A DNA stretch of 64,000 bases from Streptosporangium canum (GCF_900113865.1 NZ_FOQY01000003.1:1-64000); one strand, 5' to 3'; counted from the stretch's first letter, positions 44,940-54,717 are shown. Translations and numbers: made by a program. Notes: generated by a model from the sequence alone, not told the origin.

Positions 44940-47879
44940 ATGTACGACACCCCACTGATCCTGAAATTCGATGACATCGATGCGGGGATGCTGCCCCTCG
45001 TCGGCGGCAAGGCCGCGAACCTCGGCGTGCTCACCGCCGCCGGCCTCCCCGTCCCTCCCGGACTCTGCGTCACCACCGAGGCCTACCGGCGGGTCACCGA
45101 GCAGGCCGGGCTGGAGGAGGTGCTCGACGCCCTCGCCGTCACGGCCGCCGGGGAGAGCCGGGCTCTGCACGAGCTGGCCGGCCGGGCCCGCGAGCTCGTG
45201 CTCTCCGCCCCGGTGCCCGCCGACATCGCCGACGCCGTACGGCGGAGCGCGCACGGCCCCGTCGCGGTCCGCTCCTCGGCCACCGCCGAGGACCTGCCGC
45301 ACGCCAGCTTCGCCGGCCAGCAGGACACCTACCTCAACGTGATCGGCGCCGACGCCGTGCTGGACGCGGTCCGGCGCTGCTGGGCCTCGCTCTGGTCCGA
45401 CCGGGCCGTGGCCTACCGCGCCGCCAACGGCATCGACCACCGGGCCGTGCTGGCGGCCGTCGTGATCCAGGAGATGGTCCAGTCGGAGGTCGCCGGGGTG
45501 ATGTTCACCGCCAACCCGGTCACCGGACGGCGGCGCGAGGCGGTCATCGACGCGAGCCCCGGTCTCGGCGAGGCCGTGGTGTCCGGCGCGGTCAACCCCG
45601 ACCACTTCGTGGTGGACACCGCCACCGGGCGGATCACCGAGCGGCGGCTGGGCGACAAGCGGCTGGCCGTACGGTCCCTGCCCGGCGGCGGCGTCGAGCA
45701 CATCGAGACCGGCATGGAGGGCGCCTGCGTCACCGACGCCCAGATCCGGGCGCTGGCCGAGCTGGGCGGCCGGGTCGAGGACCACTACGGCTCCCCGCAG
45801 GACACCGAGTGGGCCGTCGACGCCGACGGCGCCCTCTGGCTGACCCAGTCGCGGCCGATCACCACCCTCTTCCCGATCCCCCGGCACGCGCGTCCGGCCG
45901 GAGCGGCCTCCGCGGTCGCCGGAGCCGGTCGCCGGACGGACCGCGCCGCCCACCTCCGCCCCGGCGGTCACGGAGAGCCGGGGGGCTCCGGCCCGGCCGG
46001 CGGGGAGCCGGGCGGCGCGCGGATCTACTTCTCCTTCAGCGTGGCCCAGGGCATCTACCCGCCGATCACCCCGATGGGCATGTCGGCCTTCCGGCTTCTG
46101 TCGTCGTCGGCCGCCGCCCTGCTGGGCGCCCCGGTCGCCGACCGGCTGGACGGGGCGCCCCAGTTCGCCGAGGCGGCCGGCCGGATGTTCATCGACGTCA
46201 CGGGGATGATGCGCAGCCGGGTGGGCCGGGTGGGCCTGCCCCGGGTGCTCGACGTGATGGAGGCCAGGTCGGCCACCGTGCTGCGCGGCCTGTTCGACGA
46301 TCCCCGCTTCAGCGTGACCCAGCGCTCGGTGCGCCCCGCCCTGCGCCGGCTCGTCAAGAACGCGATCCGCTTCCGCATCCCGGCACGCGCCGCGCAGGCC
46401 CTCCTGAAGCCCGAGAAGGCGCACCGGCGTGCGGAGCGGCTGGGAGTACGGCTCCGGACACAGCTGGCCGCTCCGGCGGGCGCCACCGCCCTCGAACGGC
46501 TCGACCACGTCGAACGGATCCTGGGCACCCGCGCCGTCCCCCTGCTGCCGACCGTCCTGCCGGGGCCGCTGGCCGGGTTCGCCATGCTCGGCCTGGCCTA
46601 CCGCCTCCTCGGCGACCGCGCCCGGCCCGGTGAGCTCCAGACCGTCCTGCGGGGACTGCCGCACAACGTGACCACCGAGATGGACCTGGCGCTGTGGCAC
46701 CTGGCCACCCGGATCCGCGCCGACCGGGAAGCCGCCTCCCTGCTGCTCGGCACACCGGCCGCCGAGCTGGCGGACCGCTTCGGCGACGGGACGCTGCCCG
46801 GTGTGGTGGACCGGGGCCTGAAGGAGTTTTTGGCCGTCTGCGGTGTCCGCGCGGTCGCCGAGATCGACCTCGGCGTGCCCCGCTGGTCGGAGGATCCGAC
46901 GCACGTCATCGGCGTCCTGGCCAACTATCTCCGGCTGGAGGACCCCGCGCTCTCCCCCGACGCCCTGTTCGCCAGGGGCGCCGCGGAGGCCGTTCTCATG
47001 ATCAAGTCTCTGAGCGCCCGCGCGGGGGGCGTCCGGGGCCGGATCGTCCGCTTCGCCCTGAGCCGGGCCCGGGTCCTGGCCGGCGTACGCGAGCTGCCCA
47101 AGTTCTCCATGGTGACCATCCTGGCCGCCATGCGTGCCGAGCTGGTGACCATCGGCACCGGCCTGACCACCCGCGGCCTCCTCGACTCGCCCCAGGACAT
47201 CTTCTTCCTGACCATGGAAGAGGTCCGCACCGCCCTCACGACCGCCCCCGGGAAGACCGCCCCCGGAGAAAGCGCACCGGCCGCCCCCGAGGCAAGCACA
47301 CCGACTTCCTCCAGCCAGAGCACACCGGCCGCCCCTGGAGAAAGCGCACCGGCCGTCTCCGGAGGGAGCGCACCAGCCATCCCCGGAGGAGGCACACCGG
47401 CCGCCCCCGGTGACGCGGCGCCGCCGTACCTCGCGACGCTGCGGGTGCTCGTCTCCGAGCGGCGCGAGGACGCCGCGCGTGAGCGGCGCCGCAGGCACCT
47501 GCCGCGTGTCCTGTTGTCGGACGGCACCGAGCCCGAGGCCGTCGCCACGTCGGCCCCGGTGGAGGGCGCGCTCACCGGTACCCCGGCCTCGGCGGGCAGT
47601 GTCACGGGGATCGCCAGGGTGGTCCTCGACCCGGTCGGCGCCCACCTGGAGCCCGGTGAGATCCTGATCTGTCCCTCCACCGACCCCGGCTGGACCCCGC
47701 TGTTCCTCACCGCGGGAGGACTGGTCATGGAGATGGGCGGCGCCAACTCCCACGGCGCCGTGGTCGCCCGCGAGTACGGCATCCCAGCCGTCGTGGGAGT
47801 CGCCCGCGCGACCGAGCACATCGTCACCGGCCAGCGGATCACCCTGGACGGCACGTCAGGCATGGTGATCACGGCCTGA
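44940..47879 (+). CDS. rph: Rifamycin phosphotransferase-like dikinase
   Basis: A 979-residue PEP-synthase-fold enzyme. The ATP-grasp domain (about 1-320) has VRSSATAEDLPHASFAGQQDTYLN and PSEV-type QEMVQSEVAGVMFTANPVTG. The middle domain (about 350-765) begins FSFSVAQGIYPPITPMGMSAF, the arrangement of the drug-binding domain of rifampin phosphotransferase, and lacks the PEP-binding barrel of true PEP synthase. The C-terminal swivelling His domain has H938 in GGANSHGAVVAREYGIPAVVG. It is longer than typical RPH (about 865) because of two disordered linkers, one Ala/Pro/Gly/Ser-rich (about 766-829). Probable rifamycin inactivation; substrate unproven. Confidence 0.85.
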   Translation: MYDTPLILKFDDIDAGMLPLVGGKAANLGVLTAAGLPVPPGLCVTTEAYRRVTEQAGLEEVLDALAVTAAGESRALHELAGRARELVLSAPVPADIADAVRRSAHGPVAVRSSATAEDLPHASFAGQQDTYLNVIGADAVLDAVRRCWASLWSDRAVAYRAANGIDHRAVLAAVVIQEMVQSEVAGVMFTANPVTGRRREAVIDASPGLGEAVVSGAVNPDHFVVDTATGRITERRLGDKRLAVRSLPGGGVEHIETGMEGACVTDAQIRALAELGGRVEDHYGSPQDTEWAVDADGALWLTQSRPITTLFPIPRHARPAGAASAVAGAGRRTDRAAHLRPGGHGEPGGSGPAGGEPGGARIYFSFSVAQGIYPPITPMGMSAFRLLSSSAAALLGAPVADRLDGAPQFAEAAGRMFIDVTGMMRSRVGRVGLPRVLDVMEARSATVLRGLFDDPRFSVTQRSVRPALRRLVKNAIRFRIPARAAQALLKPEKAHRRAERLGVRLRTQLAAPAGATALERLDHVERILGTRAVPLLPTVLPGPLAGFAMLGLAYRLLGDRARPGELQTVLRGLPHNVTTEMDLALWHLATRIRADREAASLLLGTPAAELADRFGDGTLPGVVDRGLKEFLAVCGVRAVAEIDLGVPRWSEDPTHVIGVLANYLRLEDPALSPDALFARGAAEAVLMIKSLSARAGGVRGRIVRFALSRARVLAGVRELPKFSMVTILAAMRAELVTIGTGLTTRGLLDSPQDIFFLTMEEVRTALTTAPGKTAPGESAPAAPEASTPTSSSQSTPAAPGESAPAVSGGSAPAIPGGGTPAAPGDAAPPYLATLRVLVSERREDAARERRRRHLPRVLLSDGTEPEAVATSAPVEGALTGTPASAGSVTGIARVVLDPVGAHLEPGEILICPSTDPGWTPLFLTAGGLVMEMGGANSHGAVVAREYGIPAVVGVARATEHIVTGQRITLDGTSGMVITA

Positions 47880-48238
47880 GGCCGGGCCCGGCTCCGGCTC
47901 CGGCTCCGGCTCCGCAGCGAGAAGCACGGTGAGAGCGTCCCAACGGGCCGGATCCCGGCTGTAGCGGCACGCCGGGCCGGACCGCTCCGCAACCGCGTGC
48001 GCCGATAGACCGTGATACGGCTGCCCCGCGACCGCGACCGCCCGGCATCCCGGAACGCCGGTCGCCGAACACACCGCCGCCCGGAAACCTGGGTCGCCGA
48101 ATCGGAGTGATAGATATGCGACCTATTTTACGCCGTTCCGGAAATGCCCGGCAATCGACATGCCCGCCCCCTACTCCGGTGCTGCTCAGCGAGGGCCTCA
48201 TCCACTATTGGGCAAATACGGGTAAAGAGGAATCACCA

Positions 48239-48269
48239 TTGACAGTCTTGGCAAGGTAGGCCATTTTAT
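48239..48269 (+). promoter_or_regulatory. Possible promoter in the long gap before the choice-of-anchor-P gene
   Basis: TTGACA (48239-48244) is followed 18-19 bp later by ATTTTA/TTTTAT, giving a leader of about 150 nt before 48416. The gap 47880-48415 also begins with four GGCTCC hexamers (47888-47914) and is otherwise featureless. Confidence 0.42.
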
Positions 48270-48415
48270 CGGGGAAGGTGCCGACAATTCGCCTCCCGAT
48301 ATTCGCCTTGCCGCCCGCCCGGCAAAACGAACCGCCAGGCCCATCGGGATATACGCGATGTTCGAGCTCTTTCCAGTTTCAGCGGCGTCATGGATTTACT
48401 GGGAGGAATTCACTG

Positions 48416-50149
48416 ATGAAGTATTCGCATGCGCGTTTTCATGTGCCCGGCGCGCTCAGGCGGGCCCTGGCCGGCGCCACCGCACTCGTTCTGGCGGCAT
48501 CGGCCGTGGTCGCCCAGAGCGGCGCCGCGACGGCGGCCCCCGGCACCCCGGGGGTGCCGCAGGCTCCGACGGTCGTCTTCGCCGAGAACTTCGAGAACGG
48601 CCAGGGGGCCACGCCCATCCTGGTCACCGGCTACACCGGGGCGGCTCCCGCCAACCAGACCTACACCGCCGACCCGGCATGGCTGACCGCCTGCAACGGC
48701 TGGATAGCCTCGCAGCGCAACCCGGCGACCGAGCCGGCGAACGGCGGCTGCGGCGGGTGGTGGGCCTCGGTCAAGCAGCTGGCCGGCACGCTGGGCCAGT
48801 GGGCGGGCGGCGATCCGGCGACCAACCACGCCGTCACCGCCTACACCAGTGGCGACCCCGGCTCGGGCAAGACCCAGCTGGAGGCCGTCAAGCCCGTCGG
48901 CATCGGCGCCCCCAACCGCTTCCTGACCTTCTCGGTCGACGCCGCCGAGGTCAACTGCCACGCCAACCACGCCAAGCTCGGCTTCTACCTGCTGGACGGC
49001 TCGACGGCGGTGCCCACCTTCACCACCCCGATCGAGCCGTGCGCCCACCCCAGCACGACCATCAACGGGATCGGCGTGGGCACCTACACCAGCAACAGCC
49101 CTGTGCTGTTCGGCGGCTCCACGGTGGGGCTCCGGCTGGTCAACTTCCAGGCCAGCGGCTACGGCAACGACGCCGCGTTCGACAACGTGCGGATCCTGGA
49201 CGTCACACCCCGGCTCGACGTCGGTTACGGTCCCGCGTCGGTCGAGGTGGGTGCCCACTCGACGCTGACCTTCACCGTCACCAACACCAGCGAGCTGGCG
49301 GTGAAGAAGGGCTGGTCGTTCAAGGAGAAGCTGCCCTCCGGCCTGACCGTCGCGGCGACCGCGCCGGTGACCGACTGCGCGGACGCGACGGTGACGGCAC
49401 CGGCGGGCGGCGGGCAGATCGGCGTGACCGGGACACTGGCCGCCGGCAAGGCGTCCTGCACCGTCAAGGTGGCGGTGACGTCCGCACGGGCCGGCACCTA
49501 CACCACCTGCGCCGACGACCTGACCGCCCATGCCGGGATCATCCCGCCGGGATGCGCCGAGGTGAGGTTCGTCCCGCCCGTCCTGGTGTTCGACGCCCAC
49601 GCGCACGGCGGCCGCGTCACCACCCCGCTGCTCGGCGTCCCGCCGCTCGCGCCGTCCGACATCACCTGCACCAAGACCGCGGGCACCGACGACGCCACGC
49701 TGGCCAGTGCCGCACTGGCCGGCCTCGGCACGCTGGGGGTCATCACCACCACGGCCTCGGGCGTGGTCGACGCGGCGGGGCTCCGCACCGCCACGGCCAC
49801 GGCCACGACGGCCCGCCTCAGCCTGCTCGGCGGCCTCGTCACCGCGGACGAGATCACCTCGATGGCGAAGGCCCACGGCGACGACTCCGGAGACGTGAGC
49901 ACCACCGGCCGAGTGGAGCTCACCAACCTGAAGGTCAACGGCGTCGCGATCGTCGATCCCGCCGCCGGCCTCACGATCGACCTCCCGCTGGTGGCCAAGG
50001 TCGTGATCAACGAGCGGGTGGCGACCGCCGGCGGCAACGGCGTCGCGGTCAACGCCATCCACATCCGCACCGTGGCGGGCGCCGAGATCGTCGTCAGCCA
50101 TGCCAGGGCCGCGCTGACCGTGCCCGGAAAGCCCTGCCCGACCGCCTGA
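48416..50149 (+). CDS. Exported choice-of-anchor-P family protein with DUF11-like domain
   Basis: A 577-residue exported protein from ATG 48416 (GGGAGGAA upstream). A signal peptide covers about 1-41. An adhesin-like beta-rich domain (about 42-260) with Cys pairs follows. A DUF11-type module (about 265-375) has VGAHSTLTFTVTNTSELAVKKGWSFKEKLPSGLTVA. The C-terminal domain (about 385-577, VFDAHAHGGRVTTPLLGVPPLAPSDITC) is that of the choice-of-anchor P family, cell-surface proteins without a visible LPXTG or helix anchor here. It is probably a wall-associated or secreted structural protein. Confidence 0.82.
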   Translation: MKYSHARFHVPGALRRALAGATALVLAASAVVAQSGAATAAPGTPGVPQAPTVVFAENFENGQGATPILVTGYTGAAPANQTYTADPAWLTACNGWIASQRNPATEPANGGCGGWWASVKQLAGTLGQWAGGDPATNHAVTAYTSGDPGSGKTQLEAVKPVGIGAPNRFLTFSVDAAEVNCHANHAKLGFYLLDGSTAVPTFTTPIEPCAHPSTTINGIGVGTYTSNSPVLFGGSTVGLRLVNFQASGYGNDAAFDNVRILDVTPRLDVGYGPASVEVGAHSTLTFTVTNTSELAVKKGWSFKEKLPSGLTVAATAPVTDCADATVTAPAGGGQIGVTGTLAAGKASCTVKVAVTSARAGTYTTCADDLTAHAGIIPPGCAEVRFVPPVLVFDAHAHGGRVTTPLLGVPPLAPSDITCTKTAGTDDATLASAALAGLGTLGVITTTASGVVDAAGLRTATATATTARLSLLGGLVTADEITSMAKAHGDDSGDVSTTGRVELTNLKVNGVAIVDPAAGLTIDLPLVAKVVINERVATAGGNGVAVNAIHIRTVAGAEIVVSHARAALTVPGKPCPTA

Positions 50150-50160
50150 CCGCGTCACCC

Positions 50161-50194
50161 GCCGGGGGCCGGGGTGCGACTCCCCGCCCCCGGC
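50161..50194 (+). terminator. Terminator after the choice-of-anchor-P gene
   Basis: GCCGGGGG (50161-50168) pairs with CCCCCGGC (50187-50194), with an inner GGGG/CCCC pairing, 12 bp after the stop codon. Confidence 0.65.
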
Positions 50195-50250
50195 CCTCAC
50201 GGGGAACAGCGCGCCCACGGACCGCGAATCGTCGATGAAAAGGGGCCTAT

Positions 50251-50266
50251 ATGTCAACGTTGACAT
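50251..50266. promoter_or_regulatory. LacI-family operator before the PfkB kinase
   Basis: ATGTCAACGTTGACAT is a perfect 16-bp palindrome with the central CG of LacI-family sites, 112 bp upstream of the kinase start. It suggests sugar-responsive repression by a regulator encoded elsewhere. Confidence 0.78.
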
Positions 50267-50378
50267 CAGTTGCCCTGAGCGATGAACTCCCCGGGAAGAA
50301 CCCTCAATGGCCCCGCGCGGTGAAGGGGCCGGTGACGTCACCGGAGCGCCTCCTGTCACGTCCGAGAAAGGCGGGCCC

Positions 50379-51320
50379 ATGCCCCACACTCAGGTAGCCG
50401 TGCTCGGTGAATGCGTCGCCGACGCCTTCGCGACCGGGAACGCGCCGCAGGGAGAGCTCGCCCTGCGCGTCCTCCCCGGCGGGAGTCCCGCGAACACCGC
50501 CGTGGCCCTCGCCCGCCTCGGCACCCCCACCCGCTTCCTCGGACGGATCTCCACAGACGCCTTCGGCGCCCTGTTCCGCGCCCACCTCGGCGCCTCGGGG
50601 GTCGACCTGACCGGCTGCGTCACCGCCGACGAGCCCAGCACCCTGGCGGTGGCCACCCTGGACGAGTCGGGACAGGCCGGCTACACCTTCTACGCGGAGG
50701 GCTCGGCCGACTGGCAGTGGAGTACGGCGGAGCTGACCGCCGAGCGGCTCGGCGACGTCTCCTGCCTGCACACCGGCTCCATGGCCCTGGTCGGCGCCCC
50801 CGGCGCCGAGCACATCGAGGAGCTGCTGGCCAGGACCGCCGTCCACGCCACCGTCTCGATCGACCCCAACGTGCGCGCCGCCTTCGTCGACCTGGCCGTC
50901 TACCGGGAGCGGATGCCCCTGTGGTGCGCGCTCGCCGACATCGTCAAGCTGAGCGACGACGACCTGGGGCAGATCCACCCCGGCGAGTCTCTCGAAGAGG
51001 TCTGCGACGCCTGGCACGCCGCGGGCGCCCGCCTGATCGTGGTGACCCGCGGCCCCCGGGGCGCGACCGTCTCCCTCGACGGCGAGCGGGCGACGGTGCC
51101 CGCACCCGCCACGGAGGTCGTCGACACGGTCGGCGCCGGCGACTCCTTCACCGCCGCCTTCCTGCACCGGCTGCACTCCTCCGGCCTGCTGGGCGGGCGG
51201 CTCGACGTCCTCGGGCTCGACGGGGCCACGGAGGCGGCGGCCTTCGCCACCCGTGCCGCCGCGCTCACCTGCTCGGTGGCCGGAGCCAACCCGCCGTGGG
51301 CGCGCGACCTGGACGGCTGA
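50379..51320 (+). CDS. PfkB family carbohydrate kinase (fructokinase-like)
   Basis: A 313-residue kinase from ATG 50379. The N-terminal sugar-binding motif LPGGSPANTAVALARLG and the PfkB signature DTVGAGDSFTAAFLH with its catalytic Asp are clear, and IDPNVR is the usual Mg/ATP-side loop. By resemblance it phosphorylates fructose or a related sugar at the 1- or 6-position. A LacI-type operator upstream fits sugar induction. The last codons and stop are duplicated downstream (51331-51368). Confidence 0.9.
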   Translation: MPHTQVAVLGECVADAFATGNAPQGELALRVLPGGSPANTAVALARLGTPTRFLGRISTDAFGALFRAHLGASGVDLTGCVTADEPSTLAVATLDESGQAGYTFYAEGSADWQWSTAELTAERLGDVSCLHTGSMALVGAPGAEHIEELLARTAVHATVSIDPNVRAAFVDLAVYRERMPLWCALADIVKLSDDDLGQIHPGESLEEVCDAWHAAGARLIVVTRGPRGATVSLDGERATVPAPATEVVDTVGAGDSFTAAFLHRLHSSGLLGGRLDVLGLDGATEAAAFATRAAALTCSVAGANPPWARDLDG

Positions 51321-51368
51321 CGGGACCGGCCCGCCATGGGCGCGACCTGGACAGCTGACGGGATCGGC
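51291..51368 (+). repeat. About 40-bp tandem duplication at the kinase stop codon
   Basis: 51291-51330 (coding end plus TGA) is repeated at 51331-51368 as ccgccatgggcgcgacctgg..., with a 2-bp deletion and a few changes. The second copy also carries a TGA at the equivalent place. Confidence 0.82.
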
Positions 51369-51513
51369 CAGGGCGCGGGTCGTGATCTGACCGGCCGGCG
51401 GCGGGAAGTGCGGCCTGCCGCGGGCAGGTGACCCGGACCGGCCCGGCGCGGGGACGCGCCCCCCGCCGGAGCGGTGTCTCGACCAGGCGCTCGCGGGAGA
51501 GCATGATGGTCTG

Positions 51514-53385
51514 ATGTCGTATGTCGACGCCTTCGCCCGCAGCCTCGCCGATCCCGAAGGGTTCTGGTCCGAGGCCGCCGGGGCCGTCGCCTGGACCCGG
51601 ACGCCGGGCCGGGCACTGGACGACGGGGATCCGCCGTTCTACCGGTGGTTTCCGGACGGGGAGCTGAACACCTGCTTCAACGCGCTCGACCGGCACGTCG
51701 AGGCGGGGCACGGCGACCGGGTCGCGCTGATCTACGACAGTCCCGTCACCGGGACCCTCCGCCGATACACCTACGCCGAGCTGCTCGGCGAGGTCGCCCG
51801 GTTCGCCGGGGTGCTGCGCTCGCTCGGTGTGGAGAAGGGCGACCGGGTGGTGGTCTACCTGCCGATGGTCCCGGAGGCGGTGATCGCCATGCTGGCCTGC
51901 GCGCGGCTGGGGGCGGTGCACTCGGTGGTGTTCGGCGGGTTCGCGCCCAAGGAGCTGGCGGCGCGGATCGACGACGCGCGGCCCAAGGTCATCGTGTCGG
52001 CCTCCTGTGGGATCGAGCCCAGCCGGGTGGTGCCGTACAAGCCGATGCTGGACGCCGCGCTGGAGCTGGCCGGGCACCGGCCCGCGCACTGCGTGATCCT
52101 CCAGCGCGAGCAGGCTCCGGCCGAGCTGGTGCCCGGCAGGGACGTGGACTGGGCGAGCGCGGACGCCGAGCCGGCCGGGTGCGTGCCGGTGCGGGCCACC
52201 GACCCGCTCTACATCCTCTACACCAGCGGGACCACCGGCCTGCCCAAGGGCGTCGTGCGTGACAACGGCGGGCACGCGGTGGCGCTGCTGTGGAGCATGA
52301 CGAACGTCTACGGCATCGGGCCGGGCGAGGTGTTCTGGGCGGCCTCCGATGTCGGCTGGGTGGTCGGCCACTCCTACATCGTGTACGGCCCGCTGCTGCT
52401 CGGCGCCACGACCGTGCTCTACGAGGGCAAGCCGGTCGGCACCCCGGACGCGGGCGCCTTCTGGCGGGTGATCGCCGAGCACGGGGTGAACGCGCTGTTC
52501 ACGGCGCCGACCGCGTTCCGGGCGATCAAGAAGGAGGATCCGGAGGCGGTCCTGCTGGGCGACTACGACGTCTCGTCGCTGCGGACGCTGTTCCTCGCCG
52601 GAGAGCGGCTGGACCCCGACACCTACCACTGGGCGTCGGACAGGCTCGGCGTCCCGGTGGTCGACCACTGGTGGCAGACCGAGACCGGCTGGCCCGTCGC
52701 CGCCAACCTGCGCGGCCTGGAGCCCATGCCGATCAAGCCCGGCTCCCCCACCGTGCCCGTCCCCGGCTACGACGTGCGCGTGCTCACGCCCTCGGGCGCC
52801 GAGTGCGCCCCCGGCGAGGAGGGCGCGATCTGCATCCGGCTGCCGCTCCCGCCCGGCACGCTCCCCACGCTCTGGCAGGACGACGAGCGCTATGTGAAGT
52901 CCTACCTGTCGGCCTTCCCCGGCCACTACCTGACCGGCGACGGCGGCTACGTGGACGAGGACGGCTATCTGTTCGTGATGGGCCGCACCGACGACGTGAT
53001 CAACGTGGCCGGGCACCGGCTGTCCACCGGGTCCATGGAGGCGGTGCTGGCCGCGCATCCGGCGGTGGCCGAATGCGCGGTGATCGGGGTGACCGACGAG
53101 CTGAAGGGCCAGGTCCCGCGTGGCTTCGTGGTGCTGAAGAGCGGGGTGGAGACCGACCCCGCCGCGCTACGGGCCGAGCTGATCCGGGCGGTCCGCGATC
53201 AGGTGGGCGCCGTGGCGGCGTTCAAGGAGGTGGACGTGGTCCCGGCACTGCCGAAGACCCGGTCTGGCAAGATCCTCCGCAAGACCATGCGCGGCATCGC
53301 CGAGGGCTCCGACGAACCGGTTCCCTCGACCATCGAGGACGCGGCGGTGCTGGACACCCTCCGCTCGATCGTGACTCCGCACTGA
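51514..53385 (+). CDS. prpE: Propionyl-CoA synthetase-like acyl-CoA ligase
   Basis: A 623-residue AMP-forming ligase, close in length to E. coli PrpE (628). The ATP motif YTSGTTGLPKGVVRDNGGHAVAL, with the RDNGGH context seen in propionyl-CoA synthetases, is followed by WWQTETGWPV, TGDGGYVDEDGYLFVMGR and the adenylation lysine in KTRSGKILRK. It activates propionate or another short acid to the CoA ester. An acetyl-CoA synthetase role is the alternative. It stands alone between the kinase and a convergent antiporter gene (31 bp apart). Confidence 0.9.
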   Translation: MSYVDAFARSLADPEGFWSEAAGAVAWTRTPGRALDDGDPPFYRWFPDGELNTCFNALDRHVEAGHGDRVALIYDSPVTGTLRRYTYAELLGEVARFAGVLRSLGVEKGDRVVVYLPMVPEAVIAMLACARLGAVHSVVFGGFAPKELAARIDDARPKVIVSASCGIEPSRVVPYKPMLDAALELAGHRPAHCVILQREQAPAELVPGRDVDWASADAEPAGCVPVRATDPLYILYTSGTTGLPKGVVRDNGGHAVALLWSMTNVYGIGPGEVFWAASDVGWVVGHSYIVYGPLLLGATTVLYEGKPVGTPDAGAFWRVIAEHGVNALFTAPTAFRAIKKEDPEAVLLGDYDVSSLRTLFLAGERLDPDTYHWASDRLGVPVVDHWWQTETGWPVAANLRGLEPMPIKPGSPTVPVPGYDVRVLTPSGAECAPGEEGAICIRLPLPPGTLPTLWQDDERYVKSYLSAFPGHYLTGDGGYVDEDGYLFVMGRTDDVINVAGHRLSTGSMEAVLAAHPAVAECAVIGVTDELKGQVPRGFVVLKSGVETDPAALRAELIRAVRDQVGAVAAFKEVDVVPALPKTRSGKILRKTMRGIAEGSDEPVPSTIEDAAVLDTLRSIVTPH

Positions 53386-53416
53386 TCCCGCCGGACACGC
53401 CGGCCGCCGAAGCGGT

Positions 53417-54628
53417 TCAGGGGACGGAGTCCCCCTCCTGCGGCTCCCCGCGCCCTGGCCGCTTCCTCCCTCCCGGGAGTAGGCGGGCGATCGGCTCCGA
53501 ACGGCTGGCGATCAGCGGTCCGAGCAGGGCGAGCACGAGCACGTACCCCGCGATGAACGGCGCGAGCCTGGTGTCCAGTCCGGCGGCCAGCGCCATGGTC
53601 GCCAGGACGAGGGCGAACTCGCCGCGGGACAGGACGGTGAGCGAGATGTTGACCGCCTCCATCCTGCCGAAGGAGTTCAGCTTGGCGGCCAGCACGCCGG
53701 CCACGACGTTGAGCAGCACCGTGATCGCCACTGCGATCACGATGGGCCAGGCCACCGAGAGCATGTCGCCCGGCTCGATGGACAGGCCGAACGCGAAGAA
53801 GAACAGCGCGGCGAAGGCGTCCCGGAGCGGGTGGACGAGCTGGCGGATGCGCGGCGCGGCCTTGGTCGAGCTCAGAATGAGTCCGATCATGAAGGCTCCG
53901 ATGGCGTCGGAGACGCCGAGCTCCTCCGCGACGCCGGCGGTGAAGATCGCCAGACCGGTGAACATGACCACGAGCAGCTCGTCGTCCCTGGTCGTGACGA
54001 GCGTGTTGACCAGCCGCGTCCCCCAGCGGGCCAGCGCGGTCAGCACGATCAGGAAGGCGAACGCCTTGCCGAAGGAGATGGCGGCGGCGGCGAAGGTGTC
54101 GGCGCCGCTGAGCACCGGCTGCAGCACGGCCAGGTAGAGCGCGAGGAAGACGTCCTCGACCACGATGATGCCGAGGATGAGGCGGCTCTCCGGGTTGCCG
54201 AGCCGCCCGAGGTCGACGAGCAGCTTGGTCACGATGGCCGAGGAGGAGATGCCGATGACGCCGGCCAGGACCAGGGCCTCCCTGCTCCCCCAGCCGACGG
54301 CGAATCCGAAGGCCAGTCCGCCGCCGACGTTGAGCAGGATGTACAGGACCCCCGCCAGCACCAGCCGCCTGCCTCCTTGGACGAGGTCGTCCAGGGAGAA
54401 CTCCAGGCCGAGGTAGAACAGTAGGAAGATCAGGCCGAGCGCGGCGATGACCTTCAGGTCCGCCGGGTTGTCGACCAGGGCGAGACCGGGCGTGTGCGGG
54501 CCGAAGATGATGCCCGCGAGCATGAACAGGGGGATGGTCGGCAGCCCGATCCGGGTGCCGAGCCTGGCGATGATCCCCGCGGCGAGGAAGGACCCGCCGA
54601 GGGCGATGAGAGCGTCACCCAGTGCCAC
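53417..54628 (-). CDS. CPA2 family cation/proton antiporter (KefB-like)
   Basis: A 403-residue protein with about twelve helices from GTG 54628, with AAAGGGGAC upstream. The CPA2 hallmarks GLIFLLFYLGLEFSL, the antiporter core around VVEDVFLALYLAVLQP (adjacent acidic residues) and ISSSAIVTKLL are present. It lacks a C-terminal TrkA-N nucleotide domain. It probably exchanges K+ or Na+ for H+. A small exported protein gene lies 89 bp upstream on the same strand and may be co-transcribed. Confidence 0.88.
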   Translation of the reverse strand: MALGDALIALGGSFLAAGIIARLGTRIGLPTIPLFMLAGIIFGPHTPGLALVDNPADLKVIAALGLIFLLFYLGLEFSLDDLVQGGRRLVLAGVLYILLNVGGGLAFGFAVGWGSREALVLAGVIGISSSAIVTKLLVDLGRLGNPESRLILGIIVVEDVFLALYLAVLQPVLSGADTFAAAAISFGKAFAFLIVLTALARWGTRLVNTLVTTRDDELLVVMFTGLAIFTAGVAEELGVSDAIGAFMIGLILSSTKAAPRIRQLVHPLRDAFAALFFFAFGLSIEPGDMLSVAWPIVIAVAITVLLNVVAGVLAAKLNSFGRMEAVNISLTVLSRGEFALVLATMALAAGLDTRLAPFIAGYVLVLALLGPLIASRSEPIARLLPGGRKRPGRGEPQEGDSVP

Positions 54629-54717
54629 GATGTCCCCTTTCGGGGCAGATTCCGGGCATGGTGAACGCGCATTCGTAGAACATGAAAACCTCCGTCGAGC
54701 GATCCGGTGTCAGGGCG

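Noticed and set aside
44862-47819. 985-codon minus-strand frame opposite the rifamycin phosphotransferase-like gene
   Set aside because: His/Gly/Gln-rich shadow; all conserved motifs are on the plus strand.
44940-47879. Annotation as phosphoenolpyruvate synthase
   Set aside because: The PEP-binding C-terminal barrel with its catalytic Cys is absent; domain order (ATP-grasp, drug-binding-type, His at the very end) fits rifamycin phosphotransferase.
47880-48415. Possible riboswitch in the long gap before the choice-of-anchor-P gene
   Set aside because: No known riboswitch core motif was seen; the stretch has hexamer repeats and a candidate promoter only.
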